A stretch of DNA of 64,000 nucleotides, from assembly GCF_017591425.1 (NCBI RefSeq), contig NW_024464918.1:11034001-11098000 (forward strand), read 5' to 3'. The notes under the pieces were generated by a model that saw only the letters and a program-made list of their open reading frames with translations, was not told where the DNA came from and did no database searches. The translations under genes were made by a program, and so were the position numbers. Source of the stretch: Ochotona curzoniae. Taxonomy: Eukaryota > Chordata > Mammalia > Lagomorpha > Ochotonidae. Positions within the stretch are counted from its first letter, which is position 1. Every line of letters begins with the position of its first letter. Shown here piece after piece: positions 33,988 through 45,189 of the stretch.

Positions 33988-34485
33988 TGTAGCGAATGCC
34001 TTGGTGCACAGAGACGATAATAACACGCCTGGACTCCTGGCTGGTGGTCAATAGTCAAAGTTTATTAATAATACCAGACTTTTAAAAGGTTGTCACCCAG
34101 ACATCCAGGGAGCAGGGGCTTGAGCCATCTCCATTTCTACAGTAAGGGACAGTCTCCCAATACACAGCTTGTTTACCTAGCAGGTCCTTTATCTAAGCCT
34201 GTGAACCAGGAGGTCTCATGTTCATTCATCAATGTATCACCTGCTCCTGGTGCCTTCAAGAGGAATTGCTGCTGGCTCTGGTTTTGTATGGTAAAAGATT
34301 CACAGTGTCCTTCTACAATGTACAATTCCCGTTCTGTTGTGTTTTACAATATCCGCTGTTTCCCAGGTTGCTTAGGGCAGCATTTGCTCAGATATGTCTT
34401 TTGGGGCAGTTTTGTCATGCATTTGTATCATGGTTAGGTGCTTCTTCCCATGTCTGCATTCTCTCGTGACATCCTTAACCCGCTA
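33988..34485 (-). mobile_element. Solitary retroviral LTR-like element, reverse orientation
   Basis: On the minus strand the element ends in CA at 33988-33989. A polyadenylation signal (AATAAA, plus-strand tttatt at 34061-34066) lies about 75 bases before that end, which is the expected U3-R-U5 arrangement. The opposite end near 34485 is uncertain. No gag, pol or env sequence adjoins, so it is a lone LTR of an endogenous retrovirus. A 115-codon plus-strand open frame inside is antisense to the LTR and not meaningful. Confidence 0.55.
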
Positions 34486-35224
34486 ACTGATTTTTAAATG
34501 TTGTCGATATTAAGGTTTATTCTGTGTGGTGTAATATTCTGTGGCTAATAACAAATGTGTAGTACCATGTTTCTAAGCATATGTCACTGTATCGCCATAT
34601 AGTTTAGGTGTTCTAAAATATCTTGTGTACCTCACAATTTCAAACCCTTACTAACCAATAACCTCTATTTCTCTATATCATCTCTAGAATTTTGCATTTT
34701 ACAGAAAATGATATAAACAAATAAGTTTCTGTGAAAAAACATGAAGTTTCTGTTTCCAGGTGAGGATTTCTTAATTATTAGCAGGAGATATCCAGCTTCA
34801 CAGAACAAAGAAAGCAAAATGAAATTTTTGAGATAGGAGTTTTGTTTCTTAATCATTTTCTTCCAGGAACTTAGAAGAATATATGATATGTGCATTTTTA
34901 TTGAAATGAGTGGATGGGAAGTTCTTTCAAAAACCAAAACCATGTTGGAGAGAGTAAGCTATCATAAATGCCAAAATGTAAACATGCCTACAATTTTAAA
35001 TGCCCTTTACTCGTATTGTTAAAAAGAGAGAAGGAAAATGAAATAATGTTTCATTTTATTCAACTAGTGGATTCTCTAGAGGACCTAATCACTTTAGAGA
35101 AAGTATTCTCAAAATGCTATTTCAATGACTGGCCCTAGTTATATATGGCATATTGTTTTGAGATGCTTTTATAAAATTCTGGGAAACAGAGAGGCTAAGT
35201 ATCTGAATTCTTTAAAATTTTTTT
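34486..35224. other. AT-rich sequence, nothing recognised
   Basis: No gene or repeat family seen. Confidence 0.5.
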
Positions 35225-35575
35225 TTTACCATTTTTTTTTTAAAAAGATGTATTTATTTTTGTTGGAAAGGCAGATATACAAAGAGGAGGAGAGACAGAG
35301 AAGTAGATCTTCCATCCACTGATTTACGCCCCAAGCAGCCACAGTGGCTGAAGCTGAGCCAATCTGAAGCCAGGAGCCCAGAACTTCTTCTGAGTCTCCC
35401 ACACGGGTGCAGGGTCCCAAGGCTCTGGGCCGTCCTTGACTGCTTTCCCAGGCTACAAGCAGGAGCTGGATAGGACGCAGGGCTGCCAGGATTAGAACAG
35501 GCACCCATATGGGATCCCAGCACATTCAAGGCAAGGACTTTAGCTGCTAGGTCACCACACTGGGCCTTTACCATT
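35225..35575 (-). mobile_element. Full-length CSINE with 9-bp target duplication
   Basis: A T-run leads into the tail complement, the body has the 'ggagcccagaacttcttctg' variant, and the head complement ends cactgggcc. Direct repeats tttaccatt at 35225-35233 and 35567-35575. Confidence 0.9.
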
Positions 35576-35589
35576 GTTATTAATGATGC

Positions 35590-36190
35590 TGTTTTTTAGA
35601 CACCATCATTCTTCACCACCATTCCCCTCCAAGCCTCCTCCAACTCTTTTCCCACATATTGTTAAAATAGAATAGCACTTCAACAATAGTCACAAGGCCA
35701 ACGTTCTGTGATTTAATTGTATCATGGCATTGTAGGAATAGACAATGGTGGACAGTCTAGTACCCTGTTGTCAAGGTACAGTTTCACTGAGAGTCCTCAT
35801 TTTGTTTGGGAGTAGGGATGCATACTGCAACATATATTTACTTCCCAGTGTGCTAGTCATCTAGATGAATATATATACCAAGATCAGAAAGGGCATATGA
35901 TATTTGTCCTTTGGAGCTTGGTTTATCTTGCTGGGCACAGTGGGCTGTAGTTGGGACCATTTGCAAATGATAGAATCTCATTCTTTTTTAATGGCGGAGT
36001 AGTATTCCATGGAATAGATTTATCAGTTTCCTTATCCATTCCTCTTTTGACAGCCATCTGGGTTGTTCCATGTCTTTCTTATTGTGAATTGTGTTGTGAT
36101 AGATATAGGGTTGCAGGTCACTTTCTCATATGCAAATTTTACCCCCTTTGCATATATTCCTAACAGTGGGATAGCTGGGTCACATTAAAT
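35590..36190 (-). mobile_element. Lagomorph L1 3' end, reverse orientation
   Basis: Read on the minus strand it starts within ORF2's terminus: the plus-strand blocks 'aatggcggagtagtattccatggaatagatttatc', 'gacagccatctgggttgttccatgtctttcttattgtgaattgtg' and 'cctaacagtgggatagctgggtcac' are the complement of the conserved L1 'cactattcacaatagc...ggaatactactcagcc' region. The left 300 bases hold the 3' UTR, with a pyrimidine-rich tract near 35615-35650. Broken by indels. Confidence 0.75.
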
Positions 36191-36331
36191 ATCTGAACTT
36201 TGAAAGAGGATTATGAATATTGAATCCAGGTCATGTCATTCATTACGTTTTAAGCTTCTAATAGCTGTTCACCTGATTTTCTCTGATTATGAAAATATTT
36301 TTGGTCAAATGTTTTCAAACTTTCAGTGATT

Positions 36332-36699
36332 AAGAATGTCATGATTCGGGCCCGGCGCAGCGGCGCAAGTGGTTAAAGGTCCTCGCCTTGCACGCCCGGG
36401 ATCCCATATGGGCGCCGGTTCTAATCCCGGCAGCCCCACTTCCCTTCCAGCTCCCTGCTTGTGGCCTGGGAAAGCAGTCGAGGACGGCCCAAAGCTTTGG
36501 GACCCTGCACCCGCGTGGGAGACCCGGAAGAGGCTCCTGGCTTCGGATTGGCATAGTATCGGCCCGTTGCGCTCACTTGGGGAGTGAATCATCGGATGGA
36601 AGATCTTCCTCTCTGTCTCTCCTCTCTGTATATCCGCCTTTCCAATGAAAAATAATAAAAACAAATCTTTAAAAAAAAAAAAAAAGAATGTCATGATTC
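36332..36699 (+). mobile_element. Youngest-looking CSINE, full length, 16-bp perfect target duplication
   Basis: The element (36348-36683) starts gggcccggcgcagcggcgca, keeps an A-box-like ggcgcaagtggtta and a good B box (ggttctaatcc), and has a pure A tail of 15 at the end. Perfect repeats aagaatgtcatgattc flank it (36332-36347 and 36684-36699). It retains many CpGs, which decay fast in methylated DNA, so insertion was recent. A Pol III promoter is present in principle. Open frames of up to 123 codons in it are SINE sequence. Confidence 0.95.
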
Positions 36700-38031
36700 T
36701 TCTCTCAGGTTGGATTGATGGTCAGCACAGTTTCTCTGACTTTTGTGAAACTTCTCCAAATCAAAATTTTTAAAAAATGAATACTAAAAATCTGCATTGG
36801 TCAGCTCTACATCACTATAACCCCATGCCCGACATGGAGGGTCATGATTCAAGATTTGGAAGATACTCTGAGATCGTTTACTCTGAGATCACAGATGCCT
36901 GTGTTTAGATGGGGCCACATTCTTGTGATATTTACAGTGGAGCCACCATTGATGTAGTCAGCTTCATTCATGGTTTTAAATTATCTCGCAGAAGTTAGTT
37001 TGTGATTTTAAAAATTGCTGTATTGTGGGTGATAAACCCATGTTTGAACAAATCACTGTTGTTGAAGCAATAAAATATCTGAGTAGTTTCATCAGGACGC
37101 ATGACTTTCTGAGTCAGGGGCACTCAGTAGTATCGAATCAACAAGTTTGGAGTGACGACACAGAGATTGTTTTAACAGGGTCTGAAATTTAAGGATGTTC
37201 TATTTATAGGAATGATTAAGAGGGGGAGGAGCAGTAAATTCAGTACATTTATGACCCACTGTTTGTTCCTCATTGTATCATATGCATCTACTCCACTAAT
37301 GTTCCTGTTAGATGTACTAGAATCCTAACATTTATTTCATCTTGTTCAAGAAAGATTGAGTTGGCTTCAGAATAATTGCTCATGATTCGTATTAGTTCCT
37401 AAGCCCAGTAAGACGAACGAGTCTTACAGTGTAACTATGGCATGGGAACACTAATAATCTCAAATACGATGTGGAACTGAGCTTTTCATAGAATTGCTAA
37501 ATGTTTCAAATATTTTAAAAACAAATTCTTTCCCACTAACTGAGAAATTGTTAGTTAACTGAAAACAGTATAGTTAGGATTGCTCTTTTTGTTGTAATTC
37601 ACTTTAAGTGATGATACACATTGTTACTCAAAATTCACAACACTGAAAATAAGTTAAAACAGAATAAATGAATAAATGTACATTCCATAATTATTTGCTG
37701 TCAACTGTGAAATAAAACTGAATCTGAAGTTTATCCCTGAGTTGTTTCAATGAAATCTTTAATACAAATAAAATAACATCCATAGAAGCTGTTGCATTGC
37801 TCATTTGAGCAATAGCATGTATAATTTGTTTCCCTGCCAACTGTATTTTGTTTGGTTAAATCTTCCAGGGAAATAACTGAATAAAATATTTTTTTTCAAG
37901 GAGAGGTGTATTTAAAAGATGGTGAGGCTTCTTTAACATCTGACTTTAGATGTTTTTCTTCTGTAAGATTCATAGCCTAACTACACAATTGCCTTATTTA
38001 TATAATCCCAAAATGTGAGAGGAGTTTGATA
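36700..38031. other. Unique-looking sequence, nothing recognised
   Basis: No gene, RNA or repeat family is seen in more than 1.3 kb. Contains a short repeated phrase ctctgagatc (36867 and 36881 region). Confidence 0.5.
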
Positions 38032-38376
38032 AGTATGTGCCAGGGCCTAGCGCGGTAACCTAATGACTAAAATTCTCACCTTGCACATGCAGGGATCCCA
38101 CATGGGCACCAGTTTTAATCCCAACAGCTTCCCATCCAGCTCCCACTTATGGCCTGGGAAAGCAGTCAAGGACGGCCCAAAGCCATGTGGGAACCCTGCA
38201 CTGGTGTGGAAGACTCAGAAAAGACTACTGGCTTCATATCGGCTCAGCTCCAGCCACTGAGGCTGCTTGGGGAGTGAGTCAGTGGTTGGAAGATCTGATT
38301 CTCTGTCTGTTCTGCTCTCCATATATCTCCCTTTTCATTAAAAATAATAACTCTTTAAAAAGAAGAGTATGTGCCA
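38032..38376 (+). mobile_element. CSINE with 11-bp target duplication
   Basis: The element (38043-38365) starts gggcctagcgcggtaaccta with decayed CpGs and a weak B box (agttttaatcc). Direct repeats agtatgtgcca at 38032-38042 and 38366-38376. Confidence 0.92.
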
Positions 38377-38479
38377 AGCTTTGATAATAGAGGAGGCTCA
38401 GTGTTGCTGTATTGTACCTCCTACTTGAACTAGATATACTGCATATCTATAAGAATTTATGTTTTTGAAATGGAATAGG

Positions 38480-38790
38480 TGGGTTTAAATTTTGCACCAG
38501 TTTTCTTACAATCTGATTGTCAATTCCTGCTTTATTTAACTCCTTTACTTAGACCCTTCAGGCTTCCGTAACCCGGCTCCACATACCTTCTATTTACTTT
38601 GTGTTGAAATTATACCATATTATTTTTACTTCTTTGCATGCCTCCTGATTTCATTTCCCTCTGTGTATTTTCCCAGTGATTCCTTCTGCCGAGATTCCTT
38701 TCCTTTGCTCCTTTTAAACTAGTGTGATGAGGACTCTGCTCAGCCTCATTTCCATACTCTCCCTCTGTCAGGCAAGGGAGCAGATGTCAT
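38480..38790 (+). mobile_element. L2 fragment, forward
   Basis: Blocks 'ttcaggcttccgtaacccggctcc', 'ttgcatgcctcctgatttc', 'ttccttctgccgagattcctttcc' and 'agcctcatttccatactctccctctgtcagg' follow the L2 3' region ('caaacatgcc...ggcctttgcacttgctgttccctctgcctggaatgctcttcc'). Confidence 0.5.
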
Positions 38791-39883
38791 CCTCAGATTT
38801 ACAACTTTGCATTGGAAGATATAAAGTGATTTTTGCTTCACCCAATGTGGACAATTCTTTGATTGCCTCTGCTTGAGTTGCTGTTGTTTCCAAGACAGAT
38901 AACGTTGCTTTCATTGGCCAGTCTAAGATGTGAAGTCTCCTTTTGAATGGAGAAAGTATGGCCCCCTAATAGCACAGCGTGTGGAAATGAAAGAGAGAAG
39001 AGCTTGATTCTACTCTCAAAGATTGTCTGCCAGCACTTATGGTGTTTGATTATTCTAAAAATATTTCTTGAGATGGTGTTTCAAAAAATAAGTTCTAAGG
39101 ACTATAGCTAATTGACATGAAGTGTTTTGCCCACAATGTAGCACCGAGAAACCCTTCAAATAAAGGATAACTGTTGATATCAAGCATTAATTAACTCATG
39201 GCTAATAATTGAATAATTTATATTGAAATGTTTTTGAAGGAAAGACTTACTTCTAAACTCTTGACATATATAGGTAAAATAATATTTCTACTGTTCTGTT
39301 TATTGTTCATTTTTATTTTGCTGGGAGCATTAAGGCTACAGTAATAAAGAAACACAATTTCAAAGCTTATCTTGTTTTACCAGAAGACTTGTATGCATTT
39401 CTTCTTCTTTTTAAACTCCAAGCGGTGGAAGAATGCGGCCTCTGAGTATTTTGGTGTAAAACGGTTCTCAAAAAAACTCTTCTGCCTTTAAAGAAATCTC
39501 CCCTTTAGTATCCTTACATGAATTTAATTTTCTAAAGTTCCAGTGAAAGGGCATGTGGCTAAAAGTCAAGATGTCACTCAATTGTGTAACAGCATAATGT
39601 AAAGACATTCCTCTGAAGGGGCTGCTTTTATACCACTGCTGTCTTTAATTTGATAGAGAATCAATGCCCCAGATGTGAGCAAGAATCTAACAGACTTGCT
39701 GTTCTCAGGGAAATGCAAATTGTTGAGGAAAGTAGAGATCTAGGGTCTGGTTCAGCCTGTGCTTGGCTTAGCAAATAAACAGTCCGTTATTTGGGAGAGC
39801 TTGACTTTAAAAAAAGCTACAGCTTCGGTAGGTTGTTTTGAGCTAGATATCTGATCAGTAGCGTTCACATAAGTTTTCTTCTA
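38791..39883. other. Unique-looking sequence, nothing recognised
   Basis: No gene or repeat family seen. The part near 39590-39740 includes an octamer-like atgcaaat (39713-39720) in otherwise non-repetitive sequence. Confidence 0.45.
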
Positions 39884-40153
39884 TTTAAAGATTTTTATTT
39901 GTTTATTTGAAAGAGAGAGAGGCTTATGATCTGGTTCACCCTCCAAATGGCTCCAACAGCCACGGTTGGCTAACCCAAATCAAGGATCCAGGAGCCTCTT
40001 CATGATCTCCCACATTTAAGCATTTCTTGCTGCTTTTTCCCAGAACAATTAGCAGGAATCTGGCTGAGGAGTGGAACAGCTGTGACACAAACCAGCAACC
40101 CATGAGATGCCTACAGCGAAGATGGCCTATGCTGTGCTGTAATGCCAGCCTCA
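39884..40153 (-). mobile_element. Old CSINE, reverse orientation
   Basis: The tail complement (aagatttttatttgtttattt), a short GA block, then ggttcaccctccaaatggct, ggatccaggagcctctt, and a decayed head ending aatgccagcct. Divergence is high. Confidence 0.78.
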
Positions 40154-41608
40154 GGGTTTGCATTTCTAAAGTGAAGTAATTTACTGATTGGCTGTTCAAA
40201 GGAAAAAAAAAATCCTGTGAAATACATGGTCTGATTTCTCTTTGGAGGGCTTTAGGAAACTGTGGTCAAAAATGGCCACATAATTTCACCAATTAAGCAA
40301 GTAAAAATTTAATAGTCCTTAGTTCTTTTAATTGTAGGAATTATGTGAAGTCACGGAGTAGGCGTTTGAACCTTGATCTTTTCTCATCTTAGTTTTTCTT
40401 CCAGCTTGCAGAAAATGTAATTAGAGAGTCATGATAATAAAGGGTGAGACTAATAGATATTGGGCTATACTTACGTTATAAATGGGTCAATATTTATAAG
40501 CTCCTTGAAAAAATGTAAAAATATTCGATATTTTCTGAATGTGTGAATATAGGGTCTACCTCATGTAAATATCCATGAAACCCTAAAAGCAGCATCTTCC
40601 GAGACATTTCAGTTACACTTAAGAATGGTACAAGAATACAAATAAAAGGTCATCTCTTGATTTCTATTCAACTGTTCTTCACATTACTGAAGGTCCCAGA
40701 AGTACCAATACAATTTTCCAGGCCCAGCCTCTGTATTTGAGCACTACAATTTGACATTGTTATGTTGGTCTTTTAGGGACCATCTGGTAGGATAAATCCT
40801 TCCTAAAGTCATAAACAAAATAAACATGCTTCCATGGGTGAAACTTACATTGGATTTTAATATTACACAGAATGACAGCTGTAGGAAGAAAAATCAACTC
40901 AAGACTTTTTTTTTTCATACACCATCCTTTTTTTTTTGTTTAGTTATATTTTGTTTGCTTTTGTGTTTGATGTTCTGATAAACAGAGATGCAAGAGAGAA
41001 CGAAACCTGGGGAAGCCTCCCTTGATGCATATTAAAGTGACCTCTGCTAAAAGGAGATAAGAAACCTTGATAATAAAATTGTAAAGATGAATAAGTTATT
41101 GAGTCTACCAACATTATAATGTATCTCTATGGTTAGCCATTCATCCTATGGCTCAAGACAGAGTTATGCTGAATCTGTGGCCTAGTTTGTGGTGGAATTA
41201 AAAAAAAAAACAAAAAACCTCTGTAACACATTGAATACTAGTTGATCCACTGTACCGTTTCCCTCTGCATTTATAAACTTATAAATTTATAAATGCAAAA
41301 AGCACCTCAGAGCTGGTTTGAATTTGTGCCTTCTAGACACTGTTTCCAATTTGGGTGGCTCAAGTCATTGCAGATTAATACATTATACCATGCAAAAAAA
41401 TTAAAGTATACCTTATTGTTTTATGAGAGAACATAATTCCAAACAGTAGAACTGAGCAGAAAATACTATTTTGGTATATGTGTTACTAAAGTGAGCACAA
41501 GGGAAAAACATTAATTTGTGTGTAAACCAAAGAGATACTTATTAAGTAGCTGCTGCCTGTGAACAGAATAGGGATCAATAAAAAGATAAGCAAATGGTGC
41601 TGTCAGGT
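40154..41608. other. AT-rich sequence, nothing recognised except a hairpin
   Basis: Contains T- and A-runs (40903-40912, 40928-40937, 41200-41209) and an inverted repeat at 41267-41296. No gene is seen. Confidence 0.5.
41267..41296. repeat. Perfect inverted repeat, 11-bp arms, 8-nt loop
   Basis: Arms gcatttataaa and tttataaatgc surround cttataaa. It could form a hairpin. Probably a chance structure in AT-rich DNA. Confidence 0.85.
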
Positions 41609-41948
41609 CTTCAGCATATTTTTTTAAAATTTATTTTTATTGGAAAGGCAGATAAATAGAGAGGAGAGACAGAGAGGAAGATCTTCTGTCACATGATTCA
41701 TTCCCCAAGCAGCCGCAACGGTTGGAGCTAAGACAATCCGAAGCCGTGAGCCTCTACCTGGTCTCCCACGTGGTTGCAGGGCTCCAAAGCTTTGGGCCAT
41801 CCTTGACTGCATTCCCAGGCCACAGGCAGGGAGCTGGATGGGTAGCAGGGCCAACGGGACTAGAATCAGCACCCGTATGGGATCTTGGTGCAGTCAAGGC
41901 GAGGATCTTAACTGCTATGCTACTATACTGGGCCCTTCAGCATATTTT
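41609..41948 (-). mobile_element. Full-length CSINE with perfect 14-bp target duplication
   Basis: The element (about 41623-41934) has the tail complement aaaatttatttttattgg and the head complement ending actgggccc. Repeats cttcagcatatttt at 41609-41622 and 41935-41948. Confidence 0.93.
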
Positions 41949-42355
41949 GATAGCCTCAATGCAGATGTTAGTTAAAGAGGATTTTAATTAATGTTTTCCT
42001 GTTTTAGTATGGCAACCATGCATTCCTATTAAAGACATTTAGAAATAACCACTTTGAAACCTAAACTTGGTCAAGGGACTGACCTTTTAGTTGCTTTATT
42101 TTTAATTTGGAGGCAAATCTTCAACTTTTGATGACTATCTAACTAGGGAGATTGATGATTCAATTTTTTTTCTGGCTTTGAACACATAGATACATGTCTC
42201 ACTTTTTTCCTTCTCTTTTTCTAAAGATATGATCCTTTGGAAATTTATGTATTCTGTATCTAAGGATGGAATTGTTAGTTATGTCATATGGTAACACTGA
42301 CTTCTGTATCTAAAGAATATTTTTCTTACATATACTGACTAGTTGTGATTTGGTT
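41949..42355. other. AT-rich sequence, nothing recognised
   Basis: No gene or repeat family seen. Confidence 0.5.
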
Positions 42356-42662
42356 TTTATATATTCAGCTTATTGAAAAGACAGGTTTACAGAGGGAAGG
42401 AGAGGCAGAAAGATCTTTCATCTGCTGGTTCACTTCCAAAGTGGCTGAAACTGCCAAAGCTGAAGCCACGAGCCAGGAGCTTTTTTGGGTCTCCCACATG
42501 GTGCAGGGTCCCAAGGTTTTGGGTCATCCTCTGTTGCTTTCCCAGCCCATAAGCAGGGAACTGGATGGGAAGTGAAGCAACTGGGACACAAACCAGCACC
42601 CGTATGGATTCTGCTGCATGCAAGGTGAGGACTTTAGCCTCTAAGCCATGGTGCCATGCCCT
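42356..42662 (-). mobile_element. CSINE, reverse orientation
   Basis: A shortened tail complement (cagcttattgaaaagacagg), then body and head complement ending ggtgccatgccct. Moderate divergence, no clear target duplication. Minus-strand open frame of 105 codons is SINE-derived. Confidence 0.85.
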
Positions 42663-44360
42663 GGAGTGCTCAATTGTTTTATCTTCCTTTTTGCATTTGA
42701 TCACAGGACTCTCATTTCTTTTTGAACCATTACTTCTCTTTTATTCAATTTTTGTTGAAAGACCCCTCAAAACATTCTTACTTCTCTTAGTATAGCATCT
42801 TAAATTGAGACATAACACTCTCTTTTTGGCATCTAATTATTGAGTAAGCTTCCCTGATTTTTTTGTCTTTTTCTGAATTGTATACATTATTATTACTATG
42901 TTTGAATCTATGTGTTACATGGCAACTTTGTAGGAAATTGCTCATCTTATGATTATTGAATATTAATTTCTATTGATTACAACCAGCAGATTCTACCTGT
43001 CACGTTACAATACTGATCCTAGAGCCTAGGGAAAAAAATGGTTAATACTGGACTCAGGGGGTTATTTAATCAGTCTAGTTTCTTATTAACTAAAGAGGAG
43101 ATAGGAAAAATCTGCATGCAATTCTTATACTCTAGATAAGAGCACATATATAAATTCCAGCAAGTGGCTTTACTTCTATTAAGATATCTATATTTTACTT
43201 CCTTGAAAATTCTTCCACTTAATTAAAACTAATTTTCCAGATGAAAGTATTATTCAATCAAACAAGACACATTCTTAACCCATGTAGTTATTCTACTGGT
43301 TTGAGTTTGCAGTTGCCAAGAAGGAAATCGAACCAACTCATTCAAAGTAATAAATTGAGTTAAATGCTCTCATCCTTCGTCATTGTGTGCCTGGTAGAGT
43401 GGTGCTTCTATTTTAGGGCTAATGAAAAATTTCTATAAGAAAAGGAAGAAATTGGTATTAAAGAATTCCTATAAAATCAGAAGCCTTATAAGCAAGTGAA
43501 AATTATAATTTGGAAGTGATTCCACTTTGATAATGGTACTTATTTTTTGTTTCTCTTCTTTTGCCTGTTTAGGGTAGCAATTGCTTAATGTCCTGATGGA
43601 CATAACTGAGGTAAACATAATTGTTCCTGATACAATGTCATTCTTGTAGATCACCATATTGAAAAAAAAAAACCCAAGAGAAAGCAAAAAATTTTTTTTT
43701 CCAAAATGCAGTGACACATGTTCAAGTTGTATAACCAATAAATAAATTTAAAATGTATGATGAGTCTATCTGCAGTTGGCTTGCCCAGAGGAAAATATTT
43801 ATTAATTTTCGGTTGGTGTTGACAAATTTTCTTTTATTAATGTCTAACTGAAGATCCATATCATGCCAATTAGGGGACTGTAAAATGTTTGTTCTCCTTA
43901 ACTATACAAGTATAGAAGAATTAGTTTAAAAAAAATAAAGAGTATGCTATACTAACATTTCATTATTAATTATGGCTGCTTTGATTTAGATTTTGTTATC
44001 TGTAGAGTAAAATGGCTTCACCTCTACTTGTCTATGAATTATATCTGGTTCAGAGAAGCAGCTTATGAATCATTGTGTGGTTTCTATAAATCTAATCTTC
44101 TGCAATTAATCTTCTAATTAATATATAGAATTCTGTAATTCTATGTAAAGTTCATCACTCTATGTTGTCTATGCTTTTCTTACCTGTCTGGTCTCTCAAA
44201 ATAGTTAATTATATGATTTTCCTATGCAATTATTCACTGAACACAGATGCAGTCTCAAAATCATGTGAAACTAACTCTGGAGTTTGACCAGGACAGTTAA
44301 CTGTGTTTTGAATGCACTCTAGGAACTTAACTAGCAAAGAGGAACAAAAACCAAAATTTT
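42663..44360. other. AT-rich sequence, nothing recognised
   Basis: Nearly 1.7 kb without an identifiable gene or repeat family. An 89-codon minus-strand open frame (43469-43738) includes A/T-run-coded residues and has no domain. Confidence 0.5.
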
Positions 44361-44441
44361 ATGTATGTATATGTATTTATACATATACATATGTATATGT
44401 ATTTATATGTATATGTATTTATACATATACATATCTATATT
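44361..44441. repeat. Self-complementary AT minisatellite
   Basis: A 26-bp unit occurs identically at 44367-44392 and 44409-44434, with a partial copy between. Within each unit gtatatgtat and its complement atacatatac are separated by two bases, so each copy is a near-perfect 22-bp palindrome. Confidence 0.92.
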
Positions 44442-44682
44442 TAATATAGTCAATTATGATTGGAGAGTCAATCTGATTTCCTCAATAGGTCAATAATATC
44501 CAGGGGAGTTTCATTATTTAAGGCTGTATTTGGCTGTATGTAACCTCAGATAAATTAATATTTAGTATATACATGATATTTGGACATTATGTAACTCGTG
44601 GAAAATTTTTCATTCAGAAAATTTATTTATATCTCTAGCAACAGTTTCTATCTAAGATGGAATAGTGATTTTGTTACTGTAA

Positions 44683-44701
44683 CCCCCCCCCCCAAAAAAA
44701 A
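44683..44701 (+). repeat. C11-A8 homopolymer junction
   Basis: Eleven C followed by eight A, directly before an old CSINE. Confidence 0.9.
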
Positions 44702-44703
44702 GA

Positions 44704-44985
44704 AATAGTTTTGCCTTGCAAGTTAAGATATTGGTTAACATGGCCCCATCCGACATTGAATTGCATTGAGTTTCATTTTCAGCTCAAGCTGTCAATTCCA
44801 GTTTGCCACCAGTGTGAATTCCAGGAGGCAGTGGGTGATGGTCCTTGTGATTATTTGCCTGCTACCCAGGTGGGAGAATTCGATGATGCTCCCTGTCCTC
44901 TGTGGACATCTGATGAGTCATTTAGCAGATAGAACCTTTCTGCCTGCATCTAAGTTAATGAATAAGCAAGCAAAAAAAAAAAACT
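44704..44985 (+). mobile_element. Old CSINE (older branch), forward
   Basis: Body landmarks are 'cagtttgccaccagtgtgaattccaggaggcagtgggtgatgg' (counterpart of 'cttcctgctaatgtgcaccctgggaggcagcaggtgatgg'), 'cctgctacccaggtgggag', then an A-rich tail at 44970-44984. The older branch is also represented at 22829 and 49280. Confidence 0.72.
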
Positions 44986-45189
44986 GAAGTCCTATCCAAT
45001 TTTGATATAAAGTATTTCATGATATGGTTTTATTTTCATTAGGTATTTCAAAACTATGTTCTTAGATTGACTCATATATAACTAAAATTTCTCCTTTGAG
45101 TGACTTATGAGAACAAACTCATAGTGATTAAAATTAGCCATATAGAGAAGCCTAGCATTTTTCATACCCACCACCAAGAAAAAAACCAA

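Noticed and set aside
34090..34437. 115-codon plus-strand open frame
   Set aside because: It runs antisense through an LTR and has no recognisable protein domain.
36348..36435. tRNA-gene-like sequence with A and B boxes
   Set aside because: It is the tRNA-derived head of a CSINE. It continues into the SINE body and has no cloverleaf with an acceptor stem pairing.
36323..36694. 123-codon minus-strand open frame
   Set aside because: It coincides with the youngest CSINE, whose low divergence leaves long frames open in several phases.
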